64,000 bases of DNA, taken from Accumulibacter sp. (GTDB taxonomy: Bacteria > Pseudomonadota > Gammaproteobacteria > Burkholderiales > Rhodocyclaceae). Under the pieces are notes generated by a model. That model was not told the origin of the DNA and did no database searches. It saw only the letters and a program-made list of their open reading frames with translations. The stretch lies in contig JACKLW010000015.1 of assembly GCA_024235715.1 (NCBI GenBank), positions 1 through 64,000 on the forward strand. The letters run 5' to 3'. This document shows positions 17,061 to 27,324 of the stretch, in pieces (the first letter of the stretch is position 1; the number at the start of each line of letters is the position of its first letter). The translations under genes and the position numbers were made by a program.

Positions 17061-18614
17061 TCAGTTCGGGTCGCCGCCCAGGCGCGCAGTCGGGTCGCTG
17101 TCGAGGCGGAATTCGACGATCGCCGCACAGCCGCCGCTCTCGCTTTCCTCGATGTCAATGATTCCGGCATGGTCGGCCATCACCTGCTGGGCGCGTGACA
17201 GGCCGGTGCCGATGTGGCCGGCGTTCCTGTTCTTGCCGGTGAAGAACGGCTCGAACGCCTTGTGCCGCTCGTCTGCGGGGATGCCGGGGCCGCTGTCGCT
17301 GACGGTAACGACGATGCAGTTGTCGCCGAGCGCACTGGTCAGGCACAGTTCGCGTCGCCGCCAGCCCTTGCAGCTCATCGCCTCGATGGCGTTGTCGACC
17401 AGTGCCTTGAACAGCATGCGCAGCTGCAGCGGGCGGCCGATGACCGGCGGCAGCGTCGCCGTCGGCCGCCAGTCGACGACGATGCCGGCACCGAGCAGGC
17501 GTGGCGTGCAGATTTCCAGCACATCGCGCAGGATTTCATTGACATTGACCGGGACGACGATGTCCCGGGGGGCCTGCGGGATGACCTGCCGCAGCAATTC
17601 CAGGTGTTCGCGGCTGGCGGCGAGCGCCTGCTGCAGGACACCGGCGCTGGCCGGGTCGCGTCTTTGCAGGACCGCGGCGGCGGAGGCCATGACGTTCAGC
17701 GGCTCTTCCAGGCGGAAGATGGCGGCCGTGAGTCCCTCGCGCATGGCGGCGGTGCGTTCCTCGTCCGCCAGCACGGCCTGCATGGCGGCCGTGCGGGCGC
17801 GTTCCTGTTCCTCGCGCAGGCTGCTGACGTCGGCAATGACCAGCAGCAGACCGACCTGACAGCCCTCGCAGAAGTAACTGTCGGCGCAGTCGCTGTGCAT
17901 TTCGATCTGCGACGTGGTGACCGACAGCCACTGGGCGCGCCCGGCTCCCCGGTCGACGCGCGCCTCGCGATTGGCGAAGACGCAGGTCGCCGGCTGTTCG
18001 GCCAGCGTCTCGCGCCAATTCGGGGCAACGCCGTCGAGCAGGGTGTGCGCGGGTTCATTGACCTGCAGGGTGGTGAGCAGCTTCTTGTATTCGTGGTTGT
18101 CGAGCAGGACGCGGCCGCTCTGATCGAGCAGCGCGAAGGCAATCGGTGCGGCGTCGACCACCGCTTCGATCAGCTTCTTCTGGTTGAGGACCACGCGTTC
18201 GAGGCGGTGCAACTCGGTAATGTCGCGCTGCATGCCGAGAAAGTGCGTCGTCTCGCCCCGGCGATCGACGACCGGCGAGATGGTCAGCTCGGCGAGATAC
18301 GGCTCTCCCCCTTGCCGGCGGTTGAGCAGTTTGCCCGACCATGGTCGCTGGGCAGTGAGTTCGCGCCACATCGTCTGATAGGTTTCGTCTGGGGTCGTCT
18401 GGTTGGAGAGCAGCGATTCGTTCATGCCGATGACCTGCTCCCCGGAATAGCCGGTGACGCGCGCAAAAGCGGCGTTGGCGAACAGGATGTTTGCCTCGGG
18501 ATCAGTGATCGAAATGGCGAGATCAGCCTGATCGACGGCCTGCCGGTAGACCTCCGGCGGCAGTTCCGTCGCCTGCTGAACGGGGCGGACCTTGGCTTGC
18601 GGGATAGCCGGCAT
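17061..18614 (-). CDS. nifL: NifA-inhibiting flavoprotein NifL
   Basis: 517 residues, almost the length of A. vinelandii NifL. PAS1 (about 25-130; [22 protein letters not shown]) is the FAD redox-sensing domain. PAS2 (about 145-250) relays the signal. A C-terminal GHKL ATPase-like domain (about 390-510) shows the N box [17 protein letters not shown] and [11 protein letters not shown]. The segment where histidine kinases carry the phospho-His ([17 protein letters not shown]) has no His, as expected for a NifL that works by binding NifA rather than phosphotransfer. Start 18614 is chosen for GAGGAG 8 nt upstream; a longer frame to 18815 is unsupported. Cotranscribed with nifA. Confidence 0.93.
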   Translation of the reverse strand: MPAIPQAKVRPVQQATELPPEVYRQAVDQADLAISITDPEANILFANAAFARVTGYSGEQVIGMNESLLSNQTTPDETYQTMWRELTAQRPWSGKLLNRRQGGEPYLAELTISPVVDRRGETTHFLGMQRDITELHRLERVVLNQKKLIEAVVDAAPIAFALLDQSGRVLLDNHEYKKLLTTLQVNEPAHTLLDGVAPNWRETLAEQPATCVFANREARVDRGAGRAQWLSVTTSQIEMHSDCADSYFCEGCQVGLLLVIADVSSLREEQERARTAAMQAVLADEERTAAMREGLTAAIFRLEEPLNVMASAAAVLQRRDPASAGVLQQALAASREHLELLRQVIPQAPRDIVVPVNVNEILRDVLEICTPRLLGAGIVVDWRPTATLPPVIGRPLQLRMLFKALVDNAIEAMSCKGWRRRELCLTSALGDNCIVVTVSDSGPGIPADERHKAFEPFFTGKNRNAGHIGTGLSRAQQVMADHAGIIDIEESESGGCAAIVEFRLDSDPTARLGGDPN

Positions 18615-18754
18615 CGAGTGACTCCTCAGGGGGGGTGTGTTGGGTGGCGTCGGATGCATCTCTGCAAGAGCACAAGCAGGTTTCATGCCGCCTGTCGAAT
18701 GCGCGCCCGCAACCCGCCCGCAGGCACCTTCGCGGCAAAGCCAACGAAATTGTC

Positions 18755-18770
18755 TGTCGGGTTTGCGACA
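18755..18770. promoter_or_regulatory. NifA upstream activator sequence (rnf operon)
   Basis: TGTCGGGTTTGCGACA is a perfect TGT-N10-ACA site 108 bp upstream of the sigma-54 promoter at 18878. It lies in the divergent nifL-rnfA interval, so an effect on nifLA is also possible. Confidence 0.85.
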
Positions 18771-18877
18771 TTGGCGTCGCGCGACGATCGCCCGTTCCTG
18801 GTGCATGTCCGGCAAAAGCGTGCATCAACACGGGCTTACGGAGGTTGGCAGAGCCTTGCCGGGGCTGCGGCGCGCTT

Positions 18878-18893
18878 TGGCACGGCTTGTGCA
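18878..18893 (+). promoter_or_regulatory. Sigma-54 promoter of rnfABCDGEH
   Basis: TGGCAC-GGCTT-GTGCA has GG and GC at the required 10-nt spacing, 35 bp upstream of rnfA. The TTGC box is GTGC here. Confidence 0.75.
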
Positions 18894-18928
18894 CCACAGC
18901 AGACAGAACAACCCGAAAGCGCACTGCC

Positions 18929-19507
18929 ATGAGCGAAGTGATCCTCCTGCTACTGTCCACAGCCCTGGTCAACAACGTGGTGCTGATCAAGTTCCTCGGT
19001 CTCTGTCCGGTAATGGGGGTCTCGAAAAGCGTCGATAGCGCTTTCGGCATGGGGCTGGCGACGACCTTCGTCCTGACCCTGGCCGCCGCTGCGTCGTGGA
19101 TGCTCGACAACTGGTTGCTGCGGCCATTCGGTATGGGCTACCTGCGCATCCTGACTTTCATCCTGGTCATTGCCGCAGTCGTGCAGTTCACCGAAATGTT
19201 CGTCAGGAAGGTCAGCCCCGGCCTTTACCAGTCGCTCGGCATCTACCTGCCGCTGATCACGACCAACTGCGCCGTGCTCGGTGTTGCCCTGCTCAATGTC
19301 GAGCAGCGCTTCAGCCTGTTCAAGAGCCTGCTCTATGGCTTCGGCTCGTCGCTCGGTTTCACGCTCGTGCTGGTCATCTTCGCCGGCCTGCGCGAGCGGG
19401 TGGCGCTGGCTCGGGTGCCCGCAGCCTTTGCCGGCGCGCCGATCGCTTTTGTCACCATCAGTCTGCTCGCGCTCGCCTTCATGGGCTTCTCCGGCCTGAA
19501 CGTTTAA
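18929..19507 (+). CDS. rnfA: Rnf complex subunit RnfA
   Basis: 192-aa membrane subunit of the ion-translocating NADH:ferredoxin oxidoreductase that drives low-potential electrons towards nitrogenase. It has six predicted helices and the conserved half-channel motifs [20 protein letters not shown] (residues about 12-31) and [15 protein letters not shown], whose cysteines may bind an intramembrane Fe-S cluster with RnfE. First gene of the NifA-controlled rnf operon. Confidence 0.95.
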   Translation: MSEVILLLLSTALVNNVVLIKFLGLCPVMGVSKSVDSAFGMGLATTFVLTLAAAASWMLDNWLLRPFGMGYLRILTFILVIAAVVQFTEMFVRKVSPGLYQSLGIYLPLITTNCAVLGVALLNVEQRFSLFKSLLYGFGSSLGFTLVLVIFAGLRERVALARVPAAFAGAPIAFVTISLLALAFMGFSGLNV

Positions 19508-19537
19508 CGCGAGGCAACGCAAGTCAAGGAAACCGTC

Positions 19538-20101
19538 ATGATCGCCATCTTCAGCCTTACCATTCTCGGCGCAGTTCTCGGCATCATCCTCGGCATTGCG
19601 AACCACTTGTTGAAGGTTGAAAGCGACCCGCTGGAAGAGGAATTGCTCGCCGTGCTGCCCGGCTCGAACTGCGGCCAGTGCGGTTTCGCAGGCTGTTCGG
19701 CGGCAGCGGCCGCGATCGCGACCGCCGCGTCGCCTTCGTGCTGCTCGCCCGACAGCACCGTCCTGGCGAGACTGGTGACCTGCTGCCCGCCTGGCGGCAA
19801 GGCGCTGGCGGCGACCCTGGCGGCCAAACTGGAGATCACGATCGATTTGTCCGGTGTCGCCGCTTCGGGCCCAAGAATCGCGATCGTCGCCGAGGAACTG
19901 TGCATTGGTTGCTGCCGCTGCAGCAAGGTCTGTCCCACTGACGCCATTCTCGGCGCCTCGCGGCAGATTCACAACGTTCTGCGCGAAGCCTGCACCGGCT
20001 GCGAGAACTGCGTCGACAGCTGCCCGACGGAAGCGCTGGTGATGCGCCCGGTGCCGATTACCCTGCAACACTGGGTGATGCCCAGACCGCTGGCGGCGTG
20101 A
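19538..20101 (+). CDS. rnfB: Rnf complex subunit RnfB
   Basis: 187-aa Fe-S subunit. One N-terminal membrane anchor (about 1-25) is followed by a four-Cys domain starting NCGQCGFAGC (44-53) and a bacterial ferredoxin domain with two CxxCxxCxxxCP motifs (CIGCCRCSKVCP and CTGCENCVDSCP). The ribosome site AAGGAAA lies before ATG 19538; gap from rnfA is 30 bp. Confidence 0.95.
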   Translation: MIAIFSLTILGAVLGIILGIANHLLKVESDPLEEELLAVLPGSNCGQCGFAGCSAAAAAIATAASPSCCSPDSTVLARLVTCCPPGGKALAATLAAKLEITIDLSGVAASGPRIAIVAEELCIGCCRCSKVCPTDAILGASRQIHNVLREACTGCENCVDSCPTEALVMRPVPITLQHWVMPRPLAA

Positions 20102-20108
20102 GCAGATC

Positions 20109-21635
20109 ATGGGAATCATGAAGGCCCTCAGGCGCCTGGTCGGTGACGACTGGGGCGTCCATCCGGTCGACCACAAGCGTCCGGCGGCCGACCTCCCGAG
20201 CCGGCGACTGCCGCTGCCCGAGCGCGTTCACCTGATGCTCGCGCAGCACGTCGGCGCACCGGCGCGGCCGGTGGTTCTGGTCGGGCAGAAGGTCAGGAAG
20301 GGTGAACTGATCGCCGCCGCACACGGCAACATCTCGGCACCGGTGCATGCCTCGACGTCGGGAACGATCAGCGCCATCGGCGAGATTACCGCACCGCATG
20401 CCTCGGGCTTGCCGGGCATGGCGATTTCGATCGACGCGGACGGCGAAGACGCCTGGATCGAGAGCGATCCGGTCGCCGATCCTTTCGCCCTGTCGCCGGC
20501 TGAAATCGCCGCGCGAGTGGCGGCTGCGGGCGTCGTCGGGCTCGGCGGCGCGACCTTTCCCTCGTCGGTGAAGCTGAACCTCGGGCGCCGCTCCGAAATC
20601 GACACGCTGATCCTCAACGGCAGCGAATGCGAACCCTACCTCTCATGCGACGACCGTCTGATGCGCGAGCGTCCCACGGACATCGTCAGCGGCATCCGCC
20701 TGATGCTCATCGCTACCGGCGCCGCGCAGGCGAAGGTTGGTATCGAGGACAACAAACCGGAAGCGATAGCCACCATGCGCCTGGCGGCGGCTGCCTTTGG
20801 CGCGGTCACGATCGTGCCGGTGCCGGCGCGCTACCCGATGGGCTCGGATCGCCAGCTGATCGTCGAACTGAGCGGCCGCGAAGTGCCGTCCGACGCCCGT
20901 GCTGCCGACGTCGGCGTCATTGTGCACAATGTGGCTACGGCCCATGCCGTGCAGCAGGCGGTCGTCCTCGATCGACCCCTGGTGCACCGGATGATGACGC
21001 TCAATGGCGGCGCTGCGGCGGCGCCAGGGAACTACGAGGTACCGCTTGGCACGCTGGTCGGCGATCTCGTCACCCTCAGCGGCGGCAGCAAGGGCGAGGT
21101 GGCGCGGCTGCTGATGGGCGGGCCGATGATGGGCGTCGTCCTGCCGCATGCGCGCGTGCCGGTGGTCAAGGGCTGCAGTGGCATCCTGCTGCTCGATGCC
21201 CACGAAGTGGCGGCTGCCGAGCCGCATGCCTGCATTCGCTGCGGCAGTTGCGTCAGAGCCTGCCCGATGGGCCTGCTGCCGCTGGAAATGAGTGCCCGCA
21301 TTGGCCACGACGAGCTGGAGGCTGCGGTCGATCTCGGCCTTTCCGACTGCATTGCCTGTGGTTGTTGCGCCTACGTCTGCCCGTCGCATATCCCCCTGGT
21401 CCAGTACTTTTATCATGCCAAGGGCGAGCTCTCGGCGCGCCAGCGGGCGCAGTTGCGCAGTGAAGCGACGCGGAAGATGGCGCTGGGCCGGCAGCAGCGT
21501 CTCGAACGTGAAGCCCGCGAAAAGGCAGCCGCTGCGGCCCGCCGCAAGGCCGAGCGGGCGGCTCGGCAGGGCGCTCCGAAAGCCGCTGCCGCGGCGACCG
21601 CCAGGCAGCCGGAGCAGGCCGGAGAACGCGCGTGA
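20109..21635 (+). CDS. rnfC: Rnf complex subunit RnfC
   Basis: 508-aa peripheral subunit that takes electrons from NADH. The N-terminal barrel-sandwich region (about 40-120) is followed by the NADH/FMN domain with GGATFPSSVKL (about 145-155). A two-cluster ferredoxin domain follows, CIRCGSCVRACPMGLLP and CIACGCCAYVCPSHIPL (about 377-430). The C-terminus is an Ala/Arg/Lys-rich tail, common in RnfC. It starts 7 bp after rnfB and overlaps rnfD by 4 bp. Confidence 0.94.
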   Translation: MGIMKALRRLVGDDWGVHPVDHKRPAADLPSRRLPLPERVHLMLAQHVGAPARPVVLVGQKVRKGELIAAAHGNISAPVHASTSGTISAIGEITAPHASGLPGMAISIDADGEDAWIESDPVADPFALSPAEIAARVAAAGVVGLGGATFPSSVKLNLGRRSEIDTLILNGSECEPYLSCDDRLMRERPTDIVSGIRLMLIATGAAQAKVGIEDNKPEAIATMRLAAAAFGAVTIVPVPARYPMGSDRQLIVELSGREVPSDARAADVGVIVHNVATAHAVQQAVVLDRPLVHRMMTLNGGAAAAPGNYEVPLGTLVGDLVTLSGGSKGEVARLLMGGPMMGVVLPHARVPVVKGCSGILLLDAHEVAAAEPHACIRCGSCVRACPMGLLPLEMSARIGHDELEAAVDLGLSDCIACGCCAYVCPSHIPLVQYFYHAKGELSARQRAQLRSEATRKMALGRQQRLEREAREKAAAAARRKAERAARQGAPKAAAAATARQPEQAGERA

Positions 21636-22738
21636 ATTCGGCCACGAGAACCGTCAAGCCACTTGTCGACAAGGTTGCCTCGCCGCATGCGCATGGCGGC
21701 AACACGGTGACCCGCACGATGTTCCGGGTGCAGCTGGCGCTGCTGCCGGCAACCGCTTGCGGCTTTTGGCTTTTCGGCTGGCAGGCTTTCTTTCTCTGGC
21801 TGCTGACCATTCTGTCATGCCTGGGTTTCGAGGCGCTGGCGCTCAAGATGATGGGCAGGGGGCGCATCAGGCGCTCGCTGGGCGACGGTTCGGCGCTGCT
21901 TACCGGCTGGCTGCTGGCGATGTCCCTGCCGCCGTGGGCGCCGTGGTGGGTGGCCGTCGTCGGCGGCTTCATCGCCATCATCGCCGGCAAGCAGGTCTTC
22001 GGCGGGGTCGGTCAGAACGTCTTCAATCCGGCGATGGTCGCCAGGGTGGCCTTGCTGGTCTCCTTTCCGTTGCCGCTGACGCAATGGGTGACGCCGCTGC
22101 CGCTGATGACCTTGCCGGCGCCCGGCTTCGTCGATAGCCTGCACGTCTTTCTCACCAGCCTGCCACCGCCCGACGCGATGGCCAGCGCATCGCTGCTCGG
22201 CTTCTCGAAGACCGAACTGGCGCGCGGGATCGATCTGCTGCACGCGCTCGGCGGCGCGCCGGCGCCGCTGGTGTCATGGCTTGGCGCGCGCCCCGGCAGT
22301 CTCGGCGAATCAGCGTCGCTGCTGATTCTCGTTGGCGGCGTCTACCTGCTGGGTAAGGGCATCATCACCTGGCACACGCCGCTAGCGGTGCTGCTGGGCC
22401 TGGCGCTGCCGGCGGCGATCGGGCACGCCGTCGACCCGGCGCGTTACCTCAGCGTTTCGGCGCACCTGCTGTCGGGTGCGGCGATGCTCGGCGCCTTTTT
22501 CATCGCCACCGACTACGTCACGTCGCCGAATACCGGCGCCGGCCAGGTCCTTTTCGGCGTCGGCGTCGGCCTGCTCACCTGGGTGATCCGCAGCTACGGC
22601 GGCTACCCCGAGGGGATGGCTTTCGCCGTGCTGCTGATGAATGCCCTGACGCCGGTGATCGACCGCTTCATCAAGCCCCGCATCCTCGGGCGCGACCGCA
22701 GGGGCAGGCCGCTGACAATCCCGGAAAGCACTGCATGA
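21632..22738 (+). CDS. rnfD: Rnf complex subunit RnfD
   Basis: 368-aa integral membrane subunit (NqrB/RnfD family) that carries a covalent flavin. Motifs include GQNVFNPAMVARVALLVSFP (128-147), HLLSGAAMLGAFFIATDYVTSP and SYGGYPEGMAFAVLLMNALTPVID. At the position aligned by eye with the FMN-bearing Thr187 of E. coli RsxD (DGISQATPL) this protein has Ser187 (DAMASASLL), so covalent attachment would have to be through serine or be absent. GTG start at 21632 overlaps the rnfC stop. Confidence 0.93.
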   Translation: MNSATRTVKPLVDKVASPHAHGGNTVTRTMFRVQLALLPATACGFWLFGWQAFFLWLLTILSCLGFEALALKMMGRGRIRRSLGDGSALLTGWLLAMSLPPWAPWWVAVVGGFIAIIAGKQVFGGVGQNVFNPAMVARVALLVSFPLPLTQWVTPLPLMTLPAPGFVDSLHVFLTSLPPPDAMASASLLGFSKTELARGIDLLHALGGAPAPLVSWLGARPGSLGESASLLILVGGVYLLGKGIITWHTPLAVLLGLALPAAIGHAVDPARYLSVSAHLLSGAAMLGAFFIATDYVTSPNTGAGQVLFGVGVGLLTWVIRSYGGYPEGMAFAVLLMNALTPVIDRFIKPRILGRDRRGRPLTIPESTA

Positions 22739-23346
22739 ACTTTTCCTCCTTCCGCGAGAAAGTCGTCTACCAGCCGCTTCTGCTCGGAGCCTTCGCGCTG
22801 CTGGCCAGCGGTGCACTCGCCTGGATGTCGAAGGCGACGGGCGACGCGATTGTCGCTGCCGAAGCAGCGGATCTGCGCACTTCGCTCGGCGAGGTGCTTC
22901 CTGCGGGCTTTGCCGACAACGATCTTCTCGGCGACACGCTGACCATCGAACGTGACGGCTGGCCGGTAACCATCTACCGGGCGCGCCAGCACGGCAAGGT
23001 CAGGGGCGCGGTGTTCAAGGTCGCCGAACGCGGTTACGCCGCCGACATCCAGTTGCTGATGGCGCTCGACGCCGACGGAACGACGCTTGGCGTGCGCGTC
23101 GTCAAGCACGCCGAAACGCCCGGTCTCGGTGACAAGATCGAGGCGACCAAGTCGCCCTGGATCGAGGACTTCGCCGGCAAGTCCTTGCGCAAGCCATTGC
23201 CGGAGCAATGGGCAGTCAGGAAGGATGGTGGCGCCTTCGACCAGTTCGCAGGCGCGACGATCACGCCGCGGGCGGTGGTCAAGGCGGTCAAGGGCGGGCT
23301 GGCGTTCTTCAGCGAGCATCGCCAGGAAATTCTGGGAGAAGAATGA
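22735..23346 (+). CDS. rnfG: Rnf complex subunit RnfG
   Basis: 203-aa subunit with one N-terminal membrane helix (about 13-32) and a periplasmic FMN-binding domain. The flavinylation motif near the C-terminus reads DQFAGATITPRAV: the acceptor Thr is present but the usual Ser/Thr three residues earlier is Ala. ATGA overlap with rnfD. Confidence 0.94.
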   Translation: MNFSSFREKVVYQPLLLGAFALLASGALAWMSKATGDAIVAAEAADLRTSLGEVLPAGFADNDLLGDTLTIERDGWPVTIYRARQHGKVRGAVFKVAERGYAADIQLLMALDADGTTLGVRVVKHAETPGLGDKIEATKSPWIEDFAGKSLRKPLPEQWAVRKDGGAFDQFAGATITPRAVVKAVKGGLAFFSEHRQEILGEE

Positions 23347-24026
23347 TGAGCGAAAATCTGCGGCGGGTCGTCAAGGACGGCTTGTGGGACCAGAACGTTG
23401 TCCTGTCGCAGATGCTGGCGCTTTGTCCGGCGATGGCGGTGACCACCAGCGGCACCAACGGCCTCGGTATGGGCCTGGCGACGACCGCGGTGCTGGTCGC
23501 CGCCAACATGCTGGTGGCGATGATCCGTCATACGGTCAGCTCGCAGGTGCGCATCCCGGTTTTCGTGGTGCTCATCGCGACCCTGGTCACGGTGGTCGAC
23601 ATGGCCATGAACGCCTGGCTGCACGATTTGTACAAGGTGCTCGGCCTGTTCATCGCACTGATCGTCTGCAACTGCGCGATCCTCGGCCGTGCCGAGGCCT
23701 TCGCGGTTAAATCGAGCGTTCTTGCGGCAGTGGTCGACGGCCTGGCGATGGGGCTGGGTTTCACCGGCGCCTTGACCGCGATCGGCCTGATCCGCGAACT
23801 GCTCGGCGCCGGGACTCTGTTCGCGCAGGCGTCGAATCTGCTCGGCCCGTCGTTCGCTTTCCTCGAAATGCAGATCCCCGACTACGGTGGTGCGCTCCTG
23901 ATGATACTGCCGCCGGGCGGTTTCGCCGTCCTCGGCTTCCTCCTGGCGGGCAAGCGGACGCTGGAAAGGCGCCTGCAGGCCCGCGCCGACAAAGCGGCCG
24001 GTCGTGCAGTCGGCGTCACGGCCTGA
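23346..24026 (+). CDS. rnfE: Rnf complex subunit RnfE
   Basis: 226-aa membrane subunit homologous to RnfA, with six helices and the motifs QNVVLSQMLALCPAMAVT (16-33) and LIVCNCAILGRAEAFA (about 105-120). I prefer ATG 23346 (7 nt after GGGAG) over the adjacent in-frame ATG 23343. Its start overlaps the rnfG stop by one base. Confidence 0.94.
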   Translation: MSENLRRVVKDGLWDQNVVLSQMLALCPAMAVTTSGTNGLGMGLATTAVLVAANMLVAMIRHTVSSQVRIPVFVVLIATLVTVVDMAMNAWLHDLYKVLGLFIALIVCNCAILGRAEAFAVKSSVLAAVVDGLAMGLGFTGALTAIGLIRELLGAGTLFAQASNLLGPSFAFLEMQIPDYGGALLMILPPGGFAVLGFLLAGKRTLERRLQARADKAAGRAVGVTA

Positions 24027-24036
24027 GGGGAACGGG

Positions 24037-24309
24037 ATGCAGATCGGCATTGCCTATTCCGAACCCGGCCAGCAGCTGTGGGTGAATATCGAGGTGCCGG
24101 AAGCGACGACCGTCGCCGAAGGTATCGAACGTTCGGGAATCCTCAGGCAGTTTCCCGACATCGACCTCGAACGACAGAAAGTCGGTGTTTTCGGCCGCTT
24201 GGTCAGGCTCGATGCCGTTCTCAAGCCGGGTGACCGCATCGAGATCTACCGGGCCATCTTTGCTGATCCGGAGACCGTTCCACGGCGGCAGTTGGAAGGC
24301 GACGACTAG
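24037..24309 (+). CDS. rnfH: RnfH family protein
   Basis: 90-aa ubiquitin-like/MoaD-like fold protein of the RnfH (UPF0125) family. Features are an N-terminal strand MQIGIAYS, the VPEATTVAEGIERSGI segment, and the C-terminal IYRAIFADPETVPRR block (E-x-Y-R-x-x-x-x-D-P-x-x-x-R-R). In nif-linked Rnf loci it is the last gene and is needed for full complex function; the mechanism is unclear. Start 24037 follows GGGGAACGG. Confidence 0.9.
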   Translation: MQIGIAYSEPGQQLWVNIEVPEATTVAEGIERSGILRQFPDIDLERQKVGVFGRLVRLDAVLKPGDRIEIYRAIFADPETVPRRQLEGDD

Positions 24310-24381
24310 ACGACGCAGGATGCGCGGCGCTCTCCCTGACCGGCTCCAGGCCTGTCGATAGTCTGTCTGGTGCACCGCCTT

Positions 24382-24397
24382 TGTCGGTTTTGCGACA
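24382..24397. promoter_or_regulatory. NifA upstream activator sequence (nifE operon)
   Basis: TGTCGGTTTTGCGACA, TGT-N10-ACA, 44 bp upstream of the sigma-54 promoter. An A/T-rich stretch (24405-24428) between the two may be an IHF-bendable segment. Confidence 0.85.
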
Positions 24398-24440
24398 GGC
24401 CGAGGAAATAAAAAATTAAATAAAAACAGCAATGTATGCA

Positions 24441-24456
24441 TGGCACTCATCTTGCT
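24441..24456 (+). promoter_or_regulatory. Sigma-54 promoter of the nifE operon
   Basis: TGGCAC-TCATC-TTGCT matches the consensus exactly with correct spacing, 29 bp upstream of nifE. Confidence 0.9.
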
Positions 24457-24485
24457 GGGTATCGGGTGGACATCTGGAGTAGCGC

Positions 24486-25916
24486 ATGAAAAGCAGCGAC
24501 ATCCGGGCACTGCTCGACGAGCCTGCCTGTAGCCACAACCACAAGGAAAAATCAGGATGTGCCCGGCCAAAGCCCGGTGCCACGGCAGGCGGCTGCTCCT
24601 TTGACGGCGCGCAGATCACGCTGCTGCCGATCGCCGACGTGGCCCACATCGTGCATGGTCCGATTGGCTGCGCCGGGTCGTCCTGGGACAACCGCGGTAC
24701 CCGTTCTTCCGGCGTCAGGCTCTTCCGCATCGGCATGACCACCGACCTGTCGGAAACGGATGTCGTGATGGGTCGCGGCGAAAAGCGGCTGTTTCACGCC
24801 ATCAAGCAGGCGATCGACAGCTATTCACCGGCGGCGGTATTCGTTTACAACACCTGCGTGCCGGCGCTGATCGGGGACGACGTCGAAGCGGTCTGCAAGG
24901 CCACCAGCGAGCGCTGGGGAACGCCGGTCGTTCCGGTCGATGCGGCAGGCTTCTACGGCACCAAGAACCTCGGCAACCGCCTTGCCGGTGAAGCGATGCT
25001 CAAGCACGTGATCGGCACCCGTGAGCCCGAGGCAGCCGCGCCGCGCGCCGACGGTTTGCCGACCTACGACGTCAATCTGATCGGCGAGTACAACATTGCC
25101 GGCGAATTCTGGCATGTCGCGCCGCTTTTCGACGAACTCGGCCTGCGCATCCTGAGCACGCTGTCAGGCGATGCGCGCTTTCGTGAAGTGCAGACCATGC
25201 ATCGCGCGCGGGTCAATATGGTGGTCTGCGCCAAGGCGCTGCTCAATGTGGCGCGCAAGCTGCGGGACAACTACGGGCAGCCTTTTTTCGAGGGCAGTTT
25301 CTACGGCGTGGCGGACATGTCCAGTGCCCTGCGCGACTTCGCCCGCCTGCTCGCCGACGCCGATCTGGTTCGTCGCACCGAAGCCGTGATCGCCCGCGAA
25401 GAGGCGCGATCGACTGCTGCCCTCGAACCCTGGCGGCGACGCCTCGAGGGCAAGCGCGTGCTGCTGTACACCGGCGGGGTCAAGTCCTGGTCGATCGTTT
25501 CAGCACTGCAGGACCTGGGGATGACGGTCGTCGCCACCGGCACCAGGAAATCTACCGAGGAAGACAAGGCGCGCATTCGCGAGCTTATGGGCGACGACGC
25601 GCGCATGATCGACGAAGGCAGTGCCAGCACGCTGCTGTCGATCTACAAGGAATATCGCGCCGATATCCTGATCGCCGGCGGGCGCAACCTCTACACGGCG
25701 CTGAAGGCGCGCATTCCGTTCCTGGACATCAACCAGGAGCGCGAGTTTGGCTACGCCGGCTACGACGGCATGGTCGAACTCGCCCGCCAACTGGCGTTGT
25801 CGATCGAAAGCCCGGTCTGGGACGCGGTCAGGAGACCGGCGCCGTGGGCGACGCAGAGGGGTCAGGCCGGGGCGCCGGCGGCGGCAGTGGGGGAGGGCGC
25901 ACGGAAAAATGGCTGA
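24486..25916 (+). CDS. nifE: FeMo-cofactor scaffold subunit NifE
   Basis: 476-aa alpha-like subunit of the NifEN complex, on which the NifB-cofactor is matured to FeMo-co. Cluster-ligand cysteines lie at 37 (ATAGGCSFD), 62 ([10 protein letters not shown]) and 124 (VYNTCVPAL), with a later VVCAKALLN. Motifs [10 protein letters not shown] and [17 protein letters not shown] are characteristic. The C-terminal tail is Ala/Gly-rich. First gene of a long NifA-controlled operon; its end overlaps nifN by 8 bp. Confidence 0.96.
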   Translation: MKSSDIRALLDEPACSHNHKEKSGCARPKPGATAGGCSFDGAQITLLPIADVAHIVHGPIGCAGSSWDNRGTRSSGVRLFRIGMTTDLSETDVVMGRGEKRLFHAIKQAIDSYSPAAVFVYNTCVPALIGDDVEAVCKATSERWGTPVVPVDAAGFYGTKNLGNRLAGEAMLKHVIGTREPEAAAPRADGLPTYDVNLIGEYNIAGEFWHVAPLFDELGLRILSTLSGDARFREVQTMHRARVNMVVCAKALLNVARKLRDNYGQPFFEGSFYGVADMSSALRDFARLLADADLVRRTEAVIAREEARSTAALEPWRRRLEGKRVLLYTGGVKSWSIVSALQDLGMTVVATGTRKSTEEDKARIRELMGDDARMIDEGSASTLLSIYKEYRADILIAGGRNLYTALKARIPFLDINQEREFGYAGYDGMVELARQLALSIESPVWDAVRRPAPWATQRGQAGAPAAAVGEGARKNG

Positions 25917-27324
25917 AATCATCCATTGGAAGAAGGCCCTGGCGGTCAATCCGCTGAAAGTCAGCCAGACGCTTGGCGCTTCGCTGGTCTTCCTGGGCAT
26001 CAGGCACAGCCTGCCGCTGATGCATGGCTCGCAGGGCTGCACGGCCTTCGGCAAGGTCTTCTTCGTTCGCCACTTCCGCGAGCCCGTGCCGCTGCAGACG
26101 ACGGCGATGGATCAGGTATCGACGATCATGGGGGCCGACGAAAACATCATCGAGGCCCTGCGTACGCTGTGCGACAAGAGCAGCCCGGAAGTCATCGGCC
26201 TGGTGACAACGGGTCTCTCGGAAACGCAGGGTACCGACATCCGGCGGGTGCTGCGCGATTTCCGCAGCGCTCATCCGACGTTCGACCATGTCACGGTGGT
26301 GCCGGTGAATACCCCGGACACCATCGGCTGCCTGGAAAGCGGTTACGCGCTGGCGGTCGAGTCGCTGATCGAGACATTGGTGCCGGAAAGCCGTTGCGTC
26401 GGCAAACGTCCGCGGCAGGTCAATGTGCTCGCCTCGGCGATGCTCACGCCGGGCGATATCGAAGCCGTCAAGGAATGGATCGAAGCCTTCGGACTGCGTC
26501 CGGTGTTCGTTCCCGACATTGGGGATTCACTCGACGGTCATCTGGACGAAGGCGAGTTTTCGCCGCTGACCATCGGCGGCACGCCGCGATCGGAAATCGC
26601 GCGCATGGGCGAGTCGATCGCCACGCTGGTCCTCGGCGCGTCTCTTAACACTGCGGCCGACCTCCTGAAAGCGGCAACCGGCGTCCCCGATCATCGCTTC
26701 GTCGGTTTGATGGGCCTCGACGCCTGCGACGAGTTCACGCAGGTATTGACGATGATTTCCGGGCAGCCGGTGCCGCCGGGAATCGAGCGCCAGCGCGCCC
26801 AGTTGCAGGACGCGATGGTCGATAGCCACTTCATGCTGGGCTTTGCGCGCTTCGCCCTGGCCGCCGATCCCGATCTGCTGCGCATGCTGGTCCGCTTCCT
26901 GACCGGCATGGGTGCCGAGATCGTCGCGGCGGTCAGTCCGGCGAAGGCCGAGGGCCTGGGGCATCTGCCGATCGCGAAGGTGATCGTAGGCGATCTGGAA
27001 GACCTGGAGACGCAGGCGCGCGCTGCCGGCGCGCAAGTGCTGATCGCCAATTCGCACGCGCTCGAGAGCGCCCGCCGACTCGGCCTGCCGCTGCTGCGCG
27101 CGGGCTTCCCGCAGTACGACCTCGTGGGCGCCTATGCCCGCACCTGGGTGGGTTACCGTGGCACACGGCAGACCCTGTTCGACCTCGCCAACCTGATTCT
27201 GGGCCAACATCATGAACTCGAACCCTATCGATCCATTTACCGGACCGCCGCCCGCAACGACGAACGCTCCAGTCAAGCCGACCTCCTCGCGTCGCCTGCA
27301 ACTGGTCTGGTCCCTCAAGGCTGA
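25909..27324 (+). CDS. nifN: FeMo-cofactor scaffold subunit NifN
   Basis: 471-aa beta-like partner of NifE. Characteristic segments are [18 protein letters not shown] (14-31), [21 protein letters not shown] with Cys44, [17 protein letters not shown] and the [19 protein letters not shown] block near the C-terminus. The start at 25909 overlaps the end of nifE. It has the length usual for NifN without a fused NifX domain. Confidence 0.95.
   Translation: MAEIIHWKKALAVNPLKVSQTLGASLVFLGIRHSLPLMHGSQGCTAFGKVFFVRHFREPVPLQTTAMDQVSTIMGADENIIEALRTLCDKSSPEVIGLVTTGLSETQGTDIRRVLRDFRSAHPTFDHVTVVPVNTPDTIGCLESGYALAVESLIETLVPESRCVGKRPRQVNVLASAMLTPGDIEAVKEWIEAFGLRPVFVPDIGDSLDGHLDEGEFSPLTIGGTPRSEIARMGESIATLVLGASLNTAADLLKAATGVPDHRFVGLMGLDACDEFTQVLTMISGQPVPPGIERQRAQLQDAMVDSHFMLGFARFALAADPDLLRMLVRFLTGMGAEIVAAVSPAKAEGLGHLPIAKVIVGDLEDLETQARAAGAQVLIANSHALESARRLGLPLLRAGFPQYDLVGAYARTWVGYRGTRQTLFDLANLILGQHHELEPYRSIYRTAARNDERSSQADLLASPATGLVPQG

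Noticed and set aside
18660..18720. Sigma-54-like box for nifLA (TGC-N10-TTGCA on the minus strand)
   Set aside because: The -24 GG is GC; the promoter of nifLA is left unassigned.
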